Below, piece after piece: positions 1-12,773 of a stretch of DNA of 64,000 nucleotides (position 1 is the stretch's first letter; each line of letters begins with the position of its first letter). The notes under the pieces were generated by a model. The model had not been told where the DNA came from. It searched no databases and saw only the letters and a list, made by a program, of their open reading frames with translations. This DNA is from Oxytropis ochrocephala (lineage: Eukaryota; Streptophyta; Magnoliopsida; Fabales; Fabaceae). The stretch covers positions 43,816,079-43,880,078 of the forward strand of contig CM037090.1 of NCBI GenBank assembly GCA_020916435.1, in the 5' to 3' direction. Both the position numbers and the translations under genes were made by a program.

Positions 1-345
1 ACGAATTATAGATTCACACCTTTTTTTGTATTACACGTGTATTTATTACTGTACCGCATTTTTGTAATTATACGTGTTTATTTATCCATCATATCTACGT
101 TGTTGTTCAAATGACAACAGTTGATCAAATCACGAGGGTTCAAATTAAAACCGTTGATGAAATCACAACCGTTAACAAATACTAAGCTCATCGTATATAC
201 CCTTGGTGGGACATATATACAATGTGCACTTTTTTAGGCATCGTCTATACCCCCACAAAGCGTATATACGATTGACATAAAACGCATCAATCGTATATAC
301 GCACAATGAACATATATACGATGCCTAAAAAATGCACATCGTATC
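1..345. repeat. AT-rich DNA with imperfect inverted repeat
   Basis: No gene is visible. Around 223-245 and 317-338 there are inverted copies of a motif reading GTGCACTTTTTTAGGCATCG and its complement, with several CGTATATACG-type short palindromes between them. This could be the end of a small foldback transposon, but I cannot find a target duplication. Confidence 0.4.
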
Positions 346-1907
346 TAATCTACTCTAATATCTAATATCTAATATCTATTTAATAAAATACACAACTTAC
401 AAAATGACAATTATAGACATCTTCATTTATTGACACATCATCACTTATTTATCATTTCTTAATTTCATTTTCTCTTCCTTTCCCACTCTTTCTCTTTCAA
501 TCTCACATTTCCCAATATTTCTCACACTCTTACTTTTCCTTCTTACACTCTCTTTCATCCTTTTTTTTCTTTTTACTTTACTTTTATTTTTCTCATAAAC
601 AATTATTTTCTTTCTCTTATCACCCTACTTTTATTTTTTTTAACTAACAATCTAAAAAATAAAAATAATTAATGACTATTTAAACTATCGATTAATATTT
701 AAAACAAATATTTCTTATTGATAATCTACTATTTCTCTTTTACTATCTACTATAATCTATCTATCTATCTAATATCTATTTATCTAATATCTATTTATAC
801 AAACAAACAACTTACAAAATTACAATTTTACACATCTTACTTTTTTGACACATCACCACTTTAAATTTATTTATCATTTTTTAATTCTACTTTCTCTTCC
901 TTTCTCACTCACTCTCTTTCAATCTCACATTTCCCAATATTTCTAACTTCTTACACATCTATTATTAGTGGCCCCCACACCCTTTATTTAAAAATATTTT
1001 TTTTCCCAATTTTTTTAATCCACTATATAATCTAATATATTTAAATTAATATTAAATAATCTACAATTTACTCCTATTTACTATCTAACTTAATATCTAT
1101 TTATCTATTTATCAATTTACTCTTATTTTCAAATTTCTTCTCCCAATGCACTTTCTTCTCACTCCCATTTTTTTTTTAACTTTCCCCTCTTTTTTATTCT
1201 TTCAAATTTCGAAATTCAAATCAAATCAAATCTACTAATAAACTAAAATAATCAATCTAAACTACGAGATAACTGCACTAATGTATAAAAACGCGGGATA
1301 ACATCACTGATATATAAAAAAACACGATATTAATATAGAGAAAGAAATGAAAACTTAATGACTATTTCAACAACTGATTAATATTTAAAACACAGGATAA
1401 CTAAGCTGATATATAAAAAAACACGGAATACCTGATATATTTGATAATCTACTATCTATCTTTTACTATCTACTATAATGTACTAATCAACTAAAATAAT
1501 CAATTGAAACTATGAGATAACTGCACATATATATATAAAAAACAGGGGATAACTATACTAATATGTAAAAAAAATGAGATAACTGCAATGATATGTATAA
1601 AAACACGGGATAACTGCACTGATATATAAAAAACACTTTACTGAAATATAACTTCACTAATATATTAAAAAACACGAGATAACAACACTGACACTAATAT
1701 ATAAAAGAACACAGGATAAATGCACAGATTTCTTTTAAATGATACTTTTACTTTTTTAGATTTTAATATTTATCTAATTTTTTATTTGAGACTCCTTTTT
1801 AACTACTTTAAATTTATCTTTTTTTCACGATGTGCTGTTGAGACTATTTAAATTATGTCTAAGTTCGTTGGCAGCAACCGTGCGTATGCACGGGTATCCT
1901 ACTATTT
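346..1907 (+). mobile_element. Helitron-like element, copy 1
   Basis: The right end has the Helitron 3' signature: a short hairpin (CCGTGC, loop, GCACGG at about 1879-1893) a few bases before CCTACTA. The left part (TCTAATATC repeats, then a stretch beginning AAAATACACAACTTACAAAA) is repeated almost base for base at 1915-2200, so this unit and the next lie head to tail. A third copy of the 5' part begins near 757. The 3' half is built from degenerate repeats of roughly 40 bp around GGATAACTGCACTGATATAT. No coding capacity is seen. The exact 5' boundary is uncertain. Confidence 0.55.
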
Positions 1908-3719
1908 ATTATTTATTATTTAATAAAATACATAACTTACAAAATGACAATTATAGACATCTTCATTTTTTGACACATCATCACTTATTTATCATTTTTT
2001 AATTCCATTTTCTCTTCCTTTTCCCACTCTCTCTCTCTCTTTGAATCTCACATTTCCCAATATTTCTCACACTCTTACTTTTCTTTCTTACACTCTCTTT
2101 CATCATTTTTTCTTTTTATTTTACTTTTATTTTTCTCATAAACAATTTTTTTCTTTCTCTTATCACCCTACTTTTATTTTTTTAACTAACAATCTAAAAA
2201 TAAAAATAAAAATAATTAATGAATTTTTAAACTACTGATTAATATTTAAAACAAATATTTCTTATTGATAATCTACTATCTCTCTTTTACTATCTACTAT
2301 AATATGCTAATCAACTAAAATAATCAATTGAAACTACGAGATAACTGCACTGATATATAAAAACACGGGATAACTGTAGTGATATATAAAAATACACATG
2401 ATTAATATTTGTCATTGATAATTATAATTTTTGAAGACTACTATAAATAAACCTATGATCTAAATAATTAAGAAGACTTAATGACTAATCTAATCTAAAC
2501 TACTAATTGAAATACACGGGATAACTGCACTAATACCTAAAAAGGACAAATAATTGAAACTATGAGATGACTGCATTGATACATAAAAAGCAAACACGGG
2601 ATAACTGCACTGATATATAAGAATACACGGGATAGCTGCATTGATATATAAAAATACACGACGACATTAATATTTGTCATTGATAATCATAATTTTTTAA
2701 GGCTTAATCACTATTTAAACCAATTAATATTTAAAACACACGCGACAAATATTTGTCACTAATACCTAAAAAGGGCAAATATTTGTCACTGGTATATAAA
2801 AAAAGACGAAATAAATATTTCTTATTGATAATTTACTATCTACTATAATCTACTAATCTTTTTTTTTATCAAAGTGACACTAATGACCATTTTACAGCTG
2901 TCCCCGATGGGATTCTAACTCAACACCTTGAGGATATACGGCTAACTCTTACCACTGAGCTAACACATCAAGTGTCTATAATCTACTAATCAACTCAATA
3001 ATCAATTGAAATTATGAATGACTACATTGAAATAAACACGGGATAACTGCACTGATATATAAGAAAACACGGGATAACTACATTGATATATAAAAATACA
3101 CGGGATTAATATTTTTGATTGATAAATATAATTTTTTAAGGCTTAATGACTATTTAAACTAATTAATATTTAAAACACGTTTGACAAATATTTGTCACTA
3201 ATACCTAAAAAGCACAAATAATTGTCACTAATATATAAAAAACACGAAATAAATTTTTCTTATTGATAATCTACTATCTGTCTTTTACTATCTACTATAA
3301 TCTACTAATCAACTCAAATAACCAATTGAAACTATGAGATAACTGCACTGATACATAAAAAACAAACACGAGATAACTGCACCGATATATAAAAAATACG
3401 AGGATAACTGCAATGATATATATAAAACATGGGATAGCTGCATTTATATATAAAAAAACACGGAATAACAACACTGATATATAAAAAACACTACTAACAT
3501 ATTAAAAACACGAGATAAATGCACAATTGTTTTAAAATGATACTTTTACATTTCTAGATTTTAATACTTATCTAATATTTTTTTTTGAAACTCATTTTTT
3601 ATCTACTTTAAATTTGTCTTTGTTTTCACGAGATAATATTCAGACTATTTAACATTTTCTAAGTTCATTCATAGAAAAAACATGATATCACCCGTGCGTA
3701 TGCACGAGTATCCTACTAG
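1908..3719 (+). mobile_element. Helitron-like element, copy 2
   Basis: Ends with hairpin CCCGTGC-GTAT-GCACGAG (3691-3707) followed by TATCCTACTAG|T, a canonical plant Helitron 3' terminus (CTAG, host T next). The left part matches copy 1 starting near 390. The body (2320-3530) holds the same roughly 40-bp repeats (GGGATAACTGCACTGATATA, CACGAAATAAATATTTCTT). It has no ORF and is non-autonomous. A SINE-like segment lies inside at 2862-2972. Confidence 0.6.
2862..2972 (-). mobile_element. tRNA-derived SINE fragment
   Basis: On the minus strand the segment starts TTAGCTCAGTGGTAAGAG, a good A box, followed about 30 bases later by GTTGAGTTAGAATCCC, a B box. It is not a tRNA gene because no cloverleaf or anticodon arm forms between the boxes. 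The 3' side runs into an AT-rich tail. It sits inside the second Helitron-like unit. Confidence 0.5.
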
Positions 3720-5124
3720 TATATGTCAAAAAAAGATATATACGATTAGTGTAATTTTGTCAAAAAAAAAAACGTTTTCTGAAATACATTTTGGGGATTC
3801 ACTATTGTGTGGGGGTATATGTGAACATTGTGGGGTAAAAAAAAAAACCCTAAAAAAACTATACTACTAGACACTAGTGACTCGTCAGGGCCCATCAATA
3901 AAGGAGTGGATATGATGAACTCACTTATTTTGTTTGATGGATCTGTGAAGAATAATTGAGTTTCACTGTGCTACTCATTTTCTTCATGTTGGCATTTGCG
4001 TTTTATCTTTTAGCATGTGATGGCATCCATTTTAATGCACCTTTAAGTTGTTCTTTTGGTTAGCTGCTCATTATTCCCTTCCAATCAAGCGCATTTTATG
4101 TCACAGGGGATGTTGTAATCTGACCTCTGCCTAAGATGAACCTTACTCCTGAAAACACTATGCACTGTTTGAGGGATTGTACTTTCATACTAAATTGGGT
4201 GCTAGCTCTTTTGAAGGGTGACTTTCTTTTTCTTCACCCCTATCTGAGCTTCTCAATGTCTTTCTTGCTGACGCCAGTAGAATCTACTTTCCACATAGTT
4301 ATTAGTTTTTTCTTTTTCTTTTTCTTTTTATCTTTTCTTTCTTTATCATCTTGTATAAAAAAATGTGACAGCCGCTTCAAGAAAAGCAGCACTAATTTGG
4401 TCGAAAAAAAGAAAGGCAGCACTAATTGCATCATGTGAACTTTCAGAAATACTAGTGGGTAAAACTCTCCCTCCTAGACACAATCTAACGACGAATAATA
4501 GGAGGAGTAAAGTGTTAAACCAAGTGGGACCAATTATACTGCTAGTGACACGTCAGGGCCCATCAATAAAGGAGTGGATATGATGAATTCACTTATTTCG
4601 TTTGATGGATCTGTGAAGAATAATTCAGTTTCACTGTGGCTGTGCTACTACTCACTTTCTTCATTTTGGCATTTGATTTGCGTTTTGTCTTTTAGCATGT
4701 GATGGCATCCATTTTACTAGATAGTGGATCAATGACTAGTTAGTCAAATTATAGATGGATCTTTTTTTTGACAAGAAAATTATAGATGGATGGTTGGTGT
4801 ATTGTAATGACTTTGCAAGAGCACTTTGCAAGAGCAGGTAGTATTTTTGTGGTAGCTTATAGTGTTTGGCATGTAGTAGCAGGTAGTATTTTTGTGGTAG
4901 CTTATAGTGTTTTTCGAAACACTACTTACTTCAAGTAATGTTTAAGCTTATAATTTATAGTGTCTCATATTTTATACTCTTTTTTTACCCTCATTACTTT
5001 TACAATATTTCGTGTATGTCCTCTTAAGATAAGATAGAATTTTTAAAATCCATAATTTTGAATTAGACCTCGTTGATTACCTGTTGTTTTTTGTTTGATC
5101 TATCGTCCCTTATTATTATTATTA
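3720..5124. repeat. Non-coding stretch with duplicated ~170-bp segment
   Basis: The segment at 3874-4042 (CTAGTGACTCGTCAGGGCCC through GTGATGGCATCCATTTTA) recurs at 4542-4715, 668 bp away, with few changes. Related copies lie at 27586-27640 and 27830-27930, so this is a dispersed repeat. A short tandem copy of GTAGCAGGTAGTATTTTTGTGG lies near 4836-4910. I see no credible gene; the ORFs here run through T-rich low-complexity DNA. Confidence 0.5.
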
Positions 5125-5134
5125 CTAGACCGTG

Positions 5135-5155
5135 CACCCGTGCAATGCACGGGTG
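5135..5155 (-). terminator. Helitron 3'-terminal hairpin
   Basis: Perfect stem of CACCCGTGC with its complement and a three-base loop, followed on the minus strand by CACGGT and the CTAG terminus at 5128-5125. In Helitrons this hairpin signals the end of rolling-circle replication. It has the same GTGC/GCAC core as the hairpins at 1879 and 3691. Confidence 0.75.
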
Positions 5156-5536
5156 ACAAAGATTTACCATACAAAGTAAATCATATATAAAAGTGTTTCA
5201 TACATTGTTCCATTATGTTAAAAAGAAACCGGCAATAGTAAAATAAGGCACTAATAATAATGTTAATTCAAAACACTCTAATTCAGTTTAATGTTCATGG
5301 GATACTGTTGAACACTTCAAACACGTCAAGTAACAATTTACCCTTCAAATCAAAACCATCACGTCCAATTTGCTTCACTTAATGCACCAAGTAACACGCA
5401 GCTTGTTACGTACAGTTCAAAATAAACCAAAATTTATCTGCGGGTACGTAATATTCACGAAAATATATATGAATACAATCACACATAAAATTTCCATAAC
5501 GATATTTTACATAACACTTATGGACACAATAACTAT

Positions 5537-6490
5537 CTAAGCACTCCTAAAGAAGATAAAGCTAGGATTTTCCACAGGTATTTCTATCATTATAGGGATA
5601 TTTCCAGGGAATTCTTCTTTTTCCAAAAGAGGACGCCAACCACGAAGTTGAACATTGTCATCAATAATACGTTCGGATAATAACAATGTACATTCCCATG
5701 TGTTCCCACAATCATCGATCAACTCTATTTGGAAATAGAACATAACAATAATCCAACAGAATATGCTGCAAAACAGGAAGACTAAACTACTTAAGTAATA
5801 AATAAATTTTGTAAATCATAGGAAAAAATAGTAACTTGAGCATAATAATTACCAAATAAGAACTTGAAATATCAGCGTAGGTGAGACTTGCAGACAACGC
5901 CAACACAGAAGTAGGTTTCTTTGCAAAGTGCATTGTTGGCGCTAATGATTTTGCCATGGAATGATTATTTTCAATTGGTACGGATCGATGGCCAACGTTT
6001 AATCTCTTTGTAGTGCCAGACCAAAAAGGGGTGTTAAGGAATCTATCCTTAACCTCAATGAAGAAACAGGCAAACCGGACATACACCATTTTTATCTAAC
6101 CACCTGAATAAAGACCATAAAAACTACCTAAGCTTCGCCATCCTTTGACGAAGTAAAGGTCATCTCCTCTCCTAGCAACTTTTACTTCTATTCCATTACC
6201 ACAAGTGTCAAAAAGAACAACAATCAAACGAATGTAATCTTTGTATTGACTGGCAAGAAAATATGGAAGCTTAACTTCATCCTAAAATGGAACCATATTA
6301 AAACCAATCAACCATATGAAAAATGTAAAGAGAAACTAAAAAAGTACAACCAAAAGGAAAATTTGCTACAAACCTCATCTGAAATATATTCAACCTGATG
6401 TTGTTCAAACTTAATCTTTAAGGAATAACGATAATCTCGTCCATTGTACCCGGGTGTAGAACGAATCATTTGAGAAAAAAATTCAGCCAA
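5537..6490 (-). pseudogene. B3 DNA-binding domain protein fragment, copy 1
   Basis: Three exon-like blocks on the minus strand. Exon A ends at 6374 (VEYISDE then GTTTGT). Exon B starts at 6281 after TTTTAG and contains a classic B3 core: LPYFLASQYKD, VVLFDTCGNG, FVKGWRSLGSFYGL. It continues in frame to about 5853 (VYVRFACFFIEVKDRF, HFAKKP). Exon C (5762-5537) holds a second B3-like block (WECTLLLSE, LRGWRPL). An in-frame TAG at 6096-6098 stands where this family has the W of a GGW motif, and exon C has a frameshift near its start. B3 proteins are plant transcription factors; this copy cannot make a full protein. It lies inside the Helitron, is paralogous to the fragment at 13940-14570, and was probably captured. 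Confidence 0.65.
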
Positions 6491-7168
6491 TCAATTCGAT
6501 CGAAATAACAATTATAGAAGAGTAGAAAATATTTGAAATATACCATAAATGGAGAAGTATGAAGTTGTTCACAGTATCAACAACTCTATCTCCGTGAAGA
6601 GTAGAAAAAAATCAAATTTTACTTACAACACATAAACCAAAAAACTAAAATTGATGTTGGTTGATGAAGAAAACAATACAAACCACATCAACTAAAATAA
6701 AAGGACATTAAACCTGTTATTAAAAATGGAACTCAAAATGCAACATATCCAAACAAAATCAAGATACAAAAATTAACGAAAACAAAGACACTTACATTTA
6801 TGGAAATAATCGTCCAGACCAATACTTTCGTTTATTCCGGTGGATTACATGCAGCAACTTGACATTTGAACTTAAGAAGAAGAAGAAGAAAAATAAAGGA
6901 AGAAGAAAAAAATTTAAGCAATTAAAGAAGAAGAGAAAGAGCAGTACGTGGATAGAAACACATGAAATGAAAGACTATGAGGGAGAGAGAAGAAAAACGA
7001 CCTGATTCAACTATTGTTGAGTGTACCCTACATGGACATGTGATATTCGCATAAAACTTAAACCGAGTACTGTTCATCCATTCAAATTCACTATACATCA
7101 TTCAAATGCAAAATTGGAGCTATGCATCGAATGGAGGTATGAATAATTGAAGGTATGCATTCAGACAC
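6491..7168. other. Helitron interior, no gene seen
   Basis: AT-rich DNA with an A/G-rich tract at about 6870-7010 (AAGAAGAAG runs) and ACTGTTCAT motifs near 7066. It may be the upstream region of the captured B3 fragment, but nothing in it is diagnostic. Confidence 0.4.
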
Positions 7169-9817
7169 TGTAACACCCCCTTCTACTAAGTGCTAATTAC
7201 ACTAATAAAAATCAGAGTTTTTCAAAAACTTTTCCACGCACCTCAAGGAGAGTGCTACATTTTATAAAAACATCATCAAGGCACATTTAAAATTCAAACG
7301 CATCTAGTGCGTGAAATGCATATCATAGCCACGTGGGTTAAAACCCTCAAAACCTATTTAGTGTTTACAATAATCCAGAAAAACAGTTCACAGCAGCGGA
7401 AATAAAACTGAGTTCAACATACTCAATACAAAGTTTAAATCAGTTTAATATATAACATAAATAATGATACTAGAAACCCATCCCCGGTGTTACTAGATCG
7501 AGCCGACACAAAAATCCCAAGAAGGCCTAGACAACTTCACTCGAGAATCACTGCGCATGTCGCCACGAGAGCGAGCAACATAAAAATGCTAGGGTGAGTC
7601 TCTTTACATAAATAATAACAAATAAGATAAGCATTATATTAGGAAAACATCTAGTAACAACAACCACAGAGATCAAGGCATCTACCATTCAATTAGAATA
7701 CCAACAAACAACAATAATGAATTAATTAACCATCAACAAGAATTCAAAGAATGCATGGTTATATGCATGTGTGCAATATGCATGTGGATCCATAACCACC
7801 TCAAAACCCCCCGTCGCAACAACCACCACGTTTGGCGAAGCCACCCACCATGTTTTGGCCGAAGCCACCCACCACTTTTGAAATGCATATGATTTATGTG
7901 ACACCATGGCAATGCATCACAACATCACAAATTTATCACATCAAGTAATAACTCACCACTTTGGCCGAAGCCCGCATCATTAATTGACCCACCTCTTTGG
8001 CCGAAGCCCACGTCATTTATTAACCCACCTCTTTGGCCGAAGCCCACGTCATTTATTAACCCACCTCTTTGGCCGAAGCCCACGTCATTTATTAACCACC
8101 ACTTTACCATTTATTAAATTGATTCTCACCTAAAGACCCAACCACCTCATAAGGACCTTTTCCACACTCAAGGACCCTTTTGACACATCAAAGATTTATT
8201 TAGCACCTAAGGACCAACTGACATTTTTAGGGACTAAAAGGTTCAAGGATCAAAATAGCATTTTTGACACTTCGGGCAACATTAGCAATACCCGCACAAA
8301 ATGATGAATTCCTACAGCAGTGCACCTACTTCGGCGGAGTATTTAAAATAGCAAACGACATCGAAAAATTACAAGAGACCACTCGTCGGAAAGCCACGGA
8401 TATGTAGTTTCTGGGTATATCCTTAGATTTTCAAAACAGTGAACCAATTAGTACAGTTTTTAGAAACAACCCGAACAGTCCCCTGACTGGACAGATTCTG
8501 CCCTCCCACTTCATTTTACTCTAAAATGACTTAGACTTGACCAAATGGGACGAAACCTTAGCCCGAACAAAAGCAATTTGATTATAGTTTCTAATGGAAA
8601 AAGAATCGTTCAAAACGGAGTTCATTTGAAGGCATAAAACTTGCAAAAACCGCACCTACCCACAGATTGACTCTAGAAATTTGACTCGACTTTGGAGACT
8701 CATAACTGGAGCTACACAACTCTGAATTTAACGAAACTAGTGCCAAAACGACCGGCTTTAAGTCTATTTTCGAAAACACTCAGCCACATAATTTTTGACT
8801 CAATCAAACAGTACCAGTTTTAAAAATACTGAAACAGTGCCCAGAAAACCACACAAAGACCATAAACAAGTAAAACTCATCATCAATTTAATTCAACAAC
8901 ATTTTTATTCAACAATTCAACACCCAATCCAACAACAATCACTTAAACATTTAATTACATTCATGAAATTAACATGCTCTCAAGTTTCATCACATTGTAG
9001 CATTTCATCAAACACTTTACATGCACATTTAACACCACATTTAATTCCAACATCAAGCATCATTGTATAACCAAATTAAACATCAAATACAACAACAAAC
9101 ATATGATAAACACAAAATTCACACAATTAAACATCCTAGAGCCATTCCACACATAACACATATCATACAAGTTATTATATAGGTAAAGTAGAGCCCCCTA
9201 ACCTCAAATTTGCCAAACCCAAGAGAACTCCTCCACCAATAACCCAAGAAAACCCAAGTAACTAGCTTTCTCCAATATTTGAGCTCCAAACCCATCCATG
9301 GAAAAGAGGAAATGGAAGAGGGTTAATGGTTAAAACTTATACTAAGAGATAGAGAAAGAAAAATGGAGTTGTTTGGTACCAAAAACACTTACCCAAAGCT
9401 AGAAGATGAATTTTCTCTCCCTCCCTCAAGCACATCAGCTGCGCACCTCTCCTCTCCCTCTCCCTCTCTTATTTTTTCTGTTTTCCTTTGTTCTAATGAG
9501 AAGGAAACCTTTACCCTAGTTTAAGTCTTGACTTTGGGCTCATTTAGTGGGCTTGGGCCCTTATTTACACCCTCTGCAGTACTTCCTCACATCCTCCCAA
9601 TCTAATTAAAATATTCCCCATCTAACTAAAAAAATACTCACCATTTATTTACCACGCCTCACTCCTTAAATTAATTACTTGCTCTATATTTATTTTAATA
9701 TAGACAACTAAAATATTACTTAATTAAATTGGTCAAATAATCACTTAATTTAATTAGTTAAACAATCACCTAATTAAATTAGTTAAATACTCATCTAATT
9801 AATTTTGGGGTGTTACA
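7169..9817. mobile_element. Solo LTR, TGTAACACCCC type
   Basis: Starts TGTAACACCCC and ends GGGGTGTTACA, a perfect inverted terminal pair with the TG...CA ends of an LTR. A 5-bp target duplication GACAC flanks it at 7164-7168 and 9818-9822. At 2649 bp with no internal gag-pol or primer site, it is best read as a solo LTR left by LTR-LTR recombination. Long LTRs with these ends are common in plant Ty3/Gypsy elements such as Tekay/Del; the lineage is inference. It inserted into the older Helitron. Confidence 0.8.
7958..8105. repeat. 36-bp tandem repeat inside LTR
   Basis: About four copies of a unit containing CTCTTTGGCCGAAGCCCACG and ATTTATTAAC. The inner copies are almost identical and the leftmost is diverged. 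Further diverged TTGGCCGAAGCC copies occur at 7830-7870. The reverse-frame ORF across it is an artefact of the repeat. Confidence 0.75.
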
Positions 9818-10589
9818 GACACCGTGTTCTTTTATGGAAAATTAAAGGGAGGAACACAAACCATGTGCAGCAAAATAAAGTGGGCCAAAGTGTACAGCAA
9901 AAATAACCTCCTTACTATTCACTGGATCCCACAAAAGTTAGGTAGGTCCAGCTTCCATAACACCAAATATTGTAGATGAAAAGTAACTGAGTACTGTAGA
10001 TGAACAGTACAACCGGGTACTATGGATGAACAGTATAACTGTGAACAGTCACCACATCAATGCACTGTTTGAATCTACATTTTACTATTCTTCATAATCA
10101 CTATATTCTAGTCAATCACAACACTACAAAAAACACAACCTACAGATGTCATTTCATTGTGAATGTTGTCCAAATGTAAAAAGAGCCAAATCGCATCACT
10201 TCATTGTGCATCTTTAATCCAGAAAAATCCAAAGTTTCCATTACTAATAAACCACAAAAATCCAAAGTTTCCATTACCAATATTTCAATGTTGTCATCGA
10301 TCAACCAACATGCTATCTATGCTCTTCTAATACCTCTCTCCCCTAGTACTATGCTTGATGGGAAACAACGCTGCCAAAGTAGGAAATGAATATTATGTTC
10401 AGAAAACTATATTAAAGTTGGTCTTAGTGTGTTGTCAATACTTAGATAAACTCACCATGTATAGATGCAACATGTAAGTTGAACATATATTCTAATTAAT
10501 CTTTTAAACCATGATCTGAATAAATGGTTCTATAAAAGAAGATTTAAAAGGCATTATTTTTTGTATCAAATATTTTCCATTCAAACGTC

Positions 10590-10591
<2 letters not shown>
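9818..10591. other. Helitron interior with GAACAGT repeats
   Basis: Between 9975 and 10060 there are several copies of GAACAGT and GGTACTGTAGATGAACAGT-like words. Similar words recur at 7060-7075 and 15370-15450 near the element's other end. No gene is seen. The CACTACAAAAAA at about 10123 resembles a CACTA end but has no partner. Confidence 0.4.

Positions 10592-10651
<60 letters not shown>
10592..10651. repeat. (TA)n microsatellite
   Basis: Uninterrupted TA dinucleotide run of about 30 units inside the Helitron. Confidence 0.95.
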
Positions 10652-10652
<1 letters not shown>

Positions 10653-10999
10653 GATCTCACTTTGTGTTGAACTTGTACTTTCAAGTCAGTAGACCAATAT
10701 ATACACTCACATGACACCACACATAGTCGACCAACAATGAGTTCATAAAGATGAGTTTATAAAGATGACTAAACATAAAGTTGATAAAGATGATATTTTT
10801 TCTCCTATTGGATAAAATCTCAATCTAAAATATCACCTTATCCTCGTATTTGGCCCACCGATTAGCATACATCTATGTTACAAAAAGAACACCTTACATT
10901 TCAAAAAAGTAGCACATAAACTCTTAAAATTTGTGAGGTGGGGCCAATTTATTAGATTAATATGGATAAACTTCATCTCTTGTCAATGTTAAAAAAAAT

Positions 11000-11430
11000 C
11001 ACAAACTCTCATATACATTTTAAACTGCTAAATAAAAATATTTTAAAAAAATACACAAACATCCAAATTTTACATTACCAATAAATTTCACTATTTATTA
11101 CTCTTATACACATTCCCTCTAAATACTATCCACACTCACCCTCACTTAACTTGTATATCTTTCCCAATTTAGTCAAGACACACATGCGATCCAAATGCTA
11201 CCAAAATCAAGCCAAACTATCATGGTCTCTACCAGCTGAATGCACCACACAGTAACTTGATATACCAAATCTCAATTCAGCTAAAAAACACAACTCCATT
11301 CCCTTAACCTTGTCCCCCAAACCTGCCAAATCCAAACAAACATTCTAATCACCCCCACTCTTGCGCCACTATATACACAATCATTATGCCTACATTATTA
11401 TTCACACAACACAATACATACACTATTCAT
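11000..11430. repeat. Direct duplication, left copy (~430 bp)
   Basis: CACAAACTCTCATATAC through ACACTATTCAT is repeated at 12347-12773 at high identity, about 1345 bp downstream. I see no coding signal on either strand; the ORFs across the right copy are not conserved in the left copy. Confidence 0.75.
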
Positions 11431-11450
11431 TATGCATATATATAATGAGC

Positions 11451-11908
11451 TATTCATCTATCTTATTACTGTTGACCATGTCATAAACTCAACCAACTTG
11501 TTATCATTCATCTTGTCCCTACCACCTTTATAAAAAGCTTCTTGAATGAGGCACATAGACCTGCATAAATAGTGCACCTAATTTTCCCAACAGTTACACA
11601 TCTGAACATTGAGTAAGAAACACAAAATATTATATGTTTCACTATTTTTAGACCATTATTACTGTGTACACATTTGAATATTCATCTATCTTATTACTGT
11701 TGACCATGTCATAAACTCAACCAACTTGTTATCATCCATCTTGTCCCTACCACCTTTATAAAAAGCTTCTTGAATGAGACGCATAGACCTGCATAAATAG
11801 TGCACCTAATTTTCCCAACAGTTACACACTTGAACATTTAGTAAGAAACACAAAATATTATATGTTTCAATATTTTTAGACCATTATTACTGTGTACACA
11901 TTTGAATA
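11451..11908. repeat. 228-bp tandem duplication
   Basis: Two adjacent copies (11451-11678, 11679-11908) beginning TATTCATCTATCTTATTACT, differing at only a few bases. Non-coding, inside the Helitron, and between the two halves of the 430-bp duplication. Confidence 0.85.
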
Positions 11909-12346
11909 TACATACCAAAAAGCCACACTATCATTGCACAATTAAATGCCCATTGATTAATAAGAAAATAAATTATCATGTGTATCATATTATCGATGTA
12001 ATGACATATCAAATAATACTACTATTGCGAAAAAATAATTAGTCATCACATATTTTAATTGTTTAAAAACCCAACAACTTCCATATATTAAAGTATTTTT
12101 TAACACACTCAGTGTAAAATCTCACAATTCCTTAAAGGAACAAATTAATTATTGACTTTATTTTTGAAACATATACATCAACTATATTTTTAGTAGGGAT
12201 ACAATTTTGTCGGCATCACAACGACTAATCTATCACCGTTCTAACAATATAAGTGAGTTATTTATCAGGAAAAAAAATTAGAGACCAATCTGTCTGGTAA
12301 AACACTCGTCAAATACTCAAACACGTTGAGTTTTTAAAAAAAAATT

Positions 12347-12773
12347 CACAAACTCTCATATACATTTTAAACTGCTAAAGAAAAATATTTTAAACAATAC
12401 ACAAACATCCAAATTTTACATTACCCATAAATTTCACTATTTATAACCCTTATACACATACCCTCTAAATACTATCCACACTCACCCTCACCTAACTTGC
12501 ATATCTTTCCCAATTTAGTCAAGACACACATGTGATCCAAACGCTACCAAAATCTAGCAAACTATCATGGTCTCTTCTAGCTGCCTGCACCATACATAAA
12601 CTTAACATACCAAATCTCAGTTCATCTAAAAAAGACAACTCCATTCCCTCCACTTTGTCCCCCCAAATCTGCCACATCCAAACAAACATTCTAATCACCC
12701 CCTCTTGCACCACTACATACACAATCATTATGCCTACATTATTATTCACACAACACAATACATACACTATTCA
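12347..12773. repeat. Direct duplication, right copy (~430 bp)
   Basis: Right copy of the unit at 11000-11430. Together the copies flank the 228-bp tandem, which points to unequal exchange or replication slippage within the Helitron. Confidence 0.75.

Noticed and set aside
4136..4438. Plus-strand ORF beginning MNLTPENTMHCLRDCTF
   Set aside because: The first 20 residues vaguely resemble the zf-RVT end of a LINE, but the rest is T-rich low-complexity sequence and nothing else of a LINE is nearby. Too weak to list as a feature.
7958..8105. CRISPR-like array
   Set aside because: Units are contiguous tandem repeats without variable spacers, in a plant LTR; CRISPR does not apply.
7925..8110. Repetitive ORF GLINDVGFGQRG
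   Set aside because: Produced by the 36-bp minisatellite, whose length is a multiple of three; no protein evidence.
10120..10135. CACTACAAAAAA as a further CACTA terminus
   Set aside because: No matching inverted end, subterminal array or 3-bp duplication could be paired with it.
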